From contig MFAE01000011.1 of NCBI GenBank assembly GCA_001774495.1, positions 1 to 32,291 on the forward strand: a stretch of DNA of 32,291 nucleotides, written 5' to 3'. This document shows, one piece after another, positions 30,987 through 32,291 of this stretch (position 1 is its first letter; each line of letters opens with the position of its first letter). Both the position numbers and the translations under genes were made by a program. Below the pieces are notes generated by a model, which was given only the letters and a program-made list of their open reading frames with translations, was not told the DNA's origin and made no database searches. The stretch is from Candidatus Campbellbacteria bacterium RIFOXYC2_FULL_35_25. GTDB taxonomy: Bacteria > Patescibacteriota > Minisyncoccia > Phycocordibacterales > UBA12079.

Positions 30987-31529
30987 TTATTTCTTCGCGA
31001 CTCTTCTTTTCCTATTCCCTTTGTAGCCCATTAAATATTTTGAGTGTTCTTTATCTAGGTCCATAAAATCGTCAGCCTTTTCCATTAACTTTGATGACGA
31101 AGATCGTCCGAAGGAAACAACTTCAACTTGGCAACCTTCATTCATTTGTAAATATTCTACAAGAGGAATAAAATCTCCGTCCCCTGAGACAATAATAATT
31201 GTATCTAACTTTGGTGCCATCTTAACAGCATCAATGGCAAGACCAACATCCCAATCGGCTTTTTTTGCTCCGCCAAAAAATATTTGTAAATCTTTTGTCT
31301 TGGCTTCTATTCCTAGTTTTTCGAGAGCTTCAAAAAAAGTAGATTCTTCTCCTGACTCGGTTGTGATTACATAAGCAATCGCACGAATCAAAGCTCTATC
31401 CCCCACCGCATCATCCATTATTTGTTTAAAGTTTACTTTTGCTTTGTAAAGATTTTTTGCACTGTGGTATAAATTTTGGGCATCAATAAAAACCCCAACC
31501 CTTTGTTCTTTGTGTTTTGTTATAGACAT
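30987..31529 (-). CDS. NYN domain (LabA/DUF88-like) PIN-type nuclease
   Basis: 180 residues. It shows the NYN fold with its acidic catalytic set: GVFIDAQNLYHSAK (first Asp plus the conserved N), WDVGLAIDAVKMAP (Asp pair) and IIIVSGDGDFIPLVEYL (S-G-D-G-D-F), ending in a strand VEVVSFGRSSSSKLMEKADDF. These are the conserved metal-binding positions of PIN-like RNases such as LabA and the eukaryotic NYN proteins. The C-terminus is basic (KGNRKRRVAKK) and may bind RNA. Probably an RNA-processing or RNA-decay nuclease. It begins 10 bp from the NNNACAG heptamer array. Confidence 0.9.
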   Translation of the reverse strand: MSITKHKEQRVGVFIDAQNLYHSAKNLYKAKVNFKQIMDDAVGDRALIRAIAYVITTESGEESTFFEALEKLGIEAKTKDLQIFFGGAKKADWDVGLAIDAVKMAPKLDTIIIVSGDGDFIPLVEYLQMNEGCQVEVVSFGRSSSSKLMEKADDFMDLDKEHSKYLMGYKGNRKRRVAKK

Positions 31530-31539
31530 ATTTTTTGAG

Positions 31540-31569
31540 CTTACAGTAGACAGCTTACAGCTTACAGCT
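31540..31569. repeat. Heptamer-period array (NNNACAG type) upstream of NYN gene
   Basis: Units CTTACAG, TAGACAG, CTTACAG, CTTACAG, adjoining a perfect hairpin. Same layout as 23462-23535. Confidence 0.88.
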
Positions 31570-31600
31570 TTTGAAAAATTTGCGAAGCAAATTTTTCAAA
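31570..31600. repeat. Perfect hairpin TTTGAAAAATTTGC
   Basis: 14-bp arms TTTGAAAAATTTGC / GCAAATTTTTCAAA with a GAA loop, directly after the heptamer array. Confidence 0.88.
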
Positions 31601-31840
31601 CCATCGACTATAAAGTATTAAAATATTTCTGCCAATATATAGTTTATTTTTGGCGGAAAAAATTGATAAAATGTATAAAAATTTGTACTTAAAGTACTTA
31701 AATAAGTATAGAGTATCAAGTATCAAGTATCAAGTAACGACTAATAAGTGATTAATAGAAAAGCTTACAGTTTATTCCACGCCTTTCTTTTGGAAAATAA
31801 AGGTGTGGGTGTTTATAGATAACAGCTTCCAGAAAATTTC
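31601..31840. other. Intergenic repeat-rich gap
   Basis: No gene seen. It holds GTATCAA heptamers (31706-31754), another CTTACAG word (31763-31769) and a weak GGTGTGGG copy with a CCACGCCTTT partner arm (31777-31808), resembling the comM/rnpA cassette. Confidence 0.6.
31706..31754. repeat. Heptamer-period array (GTATCAA type)
   Basis: Seven units in register: GTATAGA, GTATCAA (three times), GTAACGA, CTAATAA, GTGATTA. Confidence 0.9.
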
Positions 31841-31869
31841 TTGACAAAAGGTTGACTTTGGTATATAAT
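31841..31869 (+). promoter_or_regulatory. Near-perfect sigma70 promoter
   Basis: TTGACA, a 17-bp spacer, TATAAT: both hexamers match consensus. Predicted start near 31876. It is by far the strongest promoter seen in the window. Confidence 0.88.
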
Positions 31870-31875
31870 TATCGT

Positions 31876-32044
31876 GTAATTTAGCTCTTTGATTTAACTA
31901 CTTACGAGTGGTCATAGCTAAAAGATTTTATAAAACACTAATTCATAAAAAATGAATGGGCAAATGAAATTTTTTGGCTATGACCAATTGGTGGAAGTAG
32001 CACACCCTCAAATAAGAGGGAAAAATTAGAATAGGAGAAAACTC
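31876..32044 (+). promoter_or_regulatory. Structured 5' leader of the right-edge gene
   Basis: About 169 nt. A 10-bp helix TGGTCATAGC (31909-31918) / GCTATGACCA (31977-31986) encloses a small hairpin ATTCAT-AAAAA-ATGAAT (31941-31957). A third hairpin CCCTC/GAGGG (32005-32020) lies just before the ribosome-binding site. This nested layout could be a cis-regulatory RNA; no known class is recognised. Confidence 0.5.
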
Positions 32045-32291
32045 ATGGAGAAGACCTATGATGGACAGACAGCAGCTTTTTTGGCAGCTGTGGCAACTTG
32101 TATGCCGAGGAATATGAGTTCTGAGGTTATGCAAGGGTGGATTACAGACCTTACTGGATTGAAAAAGATTTTGGCAGAGGCATTTTGTCCGCCATCGCAG
32201 AACTACATCACCCACACCTTCACAATTTTGGTCGACGAGACCAAGACTGTGGAGGAGCTGGTTGTCGAAGGGAACTATGATTGGAGTGACA
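32045..32291 (+). CDS. CPR-type hypothetical protein, 3' part beyond window
   Basis: 82 codons are visible to the window edge, starting ATG at 32045 after a real Shine-Dalgarno (AGGAG, 8 nt before), which most genes here lack. The visible protein reads EKTYDGQTAAFLAAVATCMPRNMSS, then LKKILAEAFCPPSQNYITHTFTILVDETKTVEELVVEGNYDWSD. The Y-x-x-x-x-T/x-x-V-D-x-x-x-x-x-E-E-L-V-x-x-G-x-Y-D-W block recalls a family of uncharacterised proteins I associate with CPR genomes. It has no signal or membrane segment in this part. Base composition is visibly more GC-rich than its surroundings. With its strong promoter and leader it is probably highly expressed or regulated at the RNA level. Function unknown. 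Confidence 0.75.
   Translation, partial: MEKTYDGQTAAFLAAVATCMPRNMSSEVMQGWITDLTGLKKILAEAFCPPSQNYITHTFTILVDETKTVEELVVEGNYDWSD

Noticed and set aside
31943-32215. 90-aa minus-strand ORF at the right edge
   Set aside because: Antisense to the leader and to the plus-strand CDS that has a strong promoter and Shine-Dalgarno.

Overview
The window is AT-rich, gene-dense DNA of the kind found in Candidate Phyla Radiation bacteria (Patescibacteria). I think it is most likely from the Parcubacteria/Paceibacteria side, but that placement rests on family recognition from memory. The clues are a type IV secretion locus of the CPR type (PrgI, split TraC/VirB4, VirB2-like pilin, VirB6-like channel), a DksA/TraR protein with a reduced zinc knuckle, very few Shine-Dalgarno sequences, and many short conserved hypothetical proteins. 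Standard genetic code fits all long frames.

Layout. 1-1705 (-) is the N-terminal part of a secreted parallel beta-helix surface protein cut by the window edge. 1787-4320 (-) is dnaA-dnaN. 4588-6553 (+) is rpmH-rnpA-yidC-jag, divergent from dnaA. Together these form the classical ancestral origin neighbourhood, with a probable oriC at 4321-4506 carrying a perfect DnaA box. 6550-18001 (-) is one long locus encoding a type IV secretion/DNA-transport machine plus secreted and anchored partners. Two four-helix-bundle (23S rRNA intervening-sequence type) genes are wedged into it. 18063-21060 (-) holds ksgA and a UvrD/PcrA helicase. 21551-22567 (+) is a LysM-M23 peptidoglycan hydrolase behind a strong promoter and a 137-nt leader. 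22669-31529 (-) is a run of mixed housekeeping and hypothetical genes: coiled-coil protein, PNPOx-like protein, comM, dksA-like, an anchored protein, pnp, a DUF457-like membrane protein, an HMA metal-binding protein, a PH-like membrane protein and a NYN nuclease. 32045-end (+) starts a gene that differs from the rest: higher GC, a good Shine-Dalgarno, a near-consensus sigma70 promoter and a structured 5' leader.

The most interesting non-coding signal is a family of degenerate tandem arrays with a strict 7-bp period (NNNACAG, GTATCAA, CTACTCA, GTGAATT types) that fill many intergenic gaps and sometimes supply the stop codons of neighbouring genes. Both four-helix-bundle genes are bracketed by such arrays in inverted orientation, making two compact elements (about 490 and 404 bp) that look like mobile IVS-like units sitting between T4SS genes. 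Several other arrays sit beside perfect hairpins. A second theme is a near-identical promoter cassette with a GGTGTGGGGG spacer in front of both rnpA and comM, placed so that the transcripts would be leaderless. A third is a cluster of DnaA-box-like motifs between ksgA and uvrD, about 14.5 kb from dnaA.
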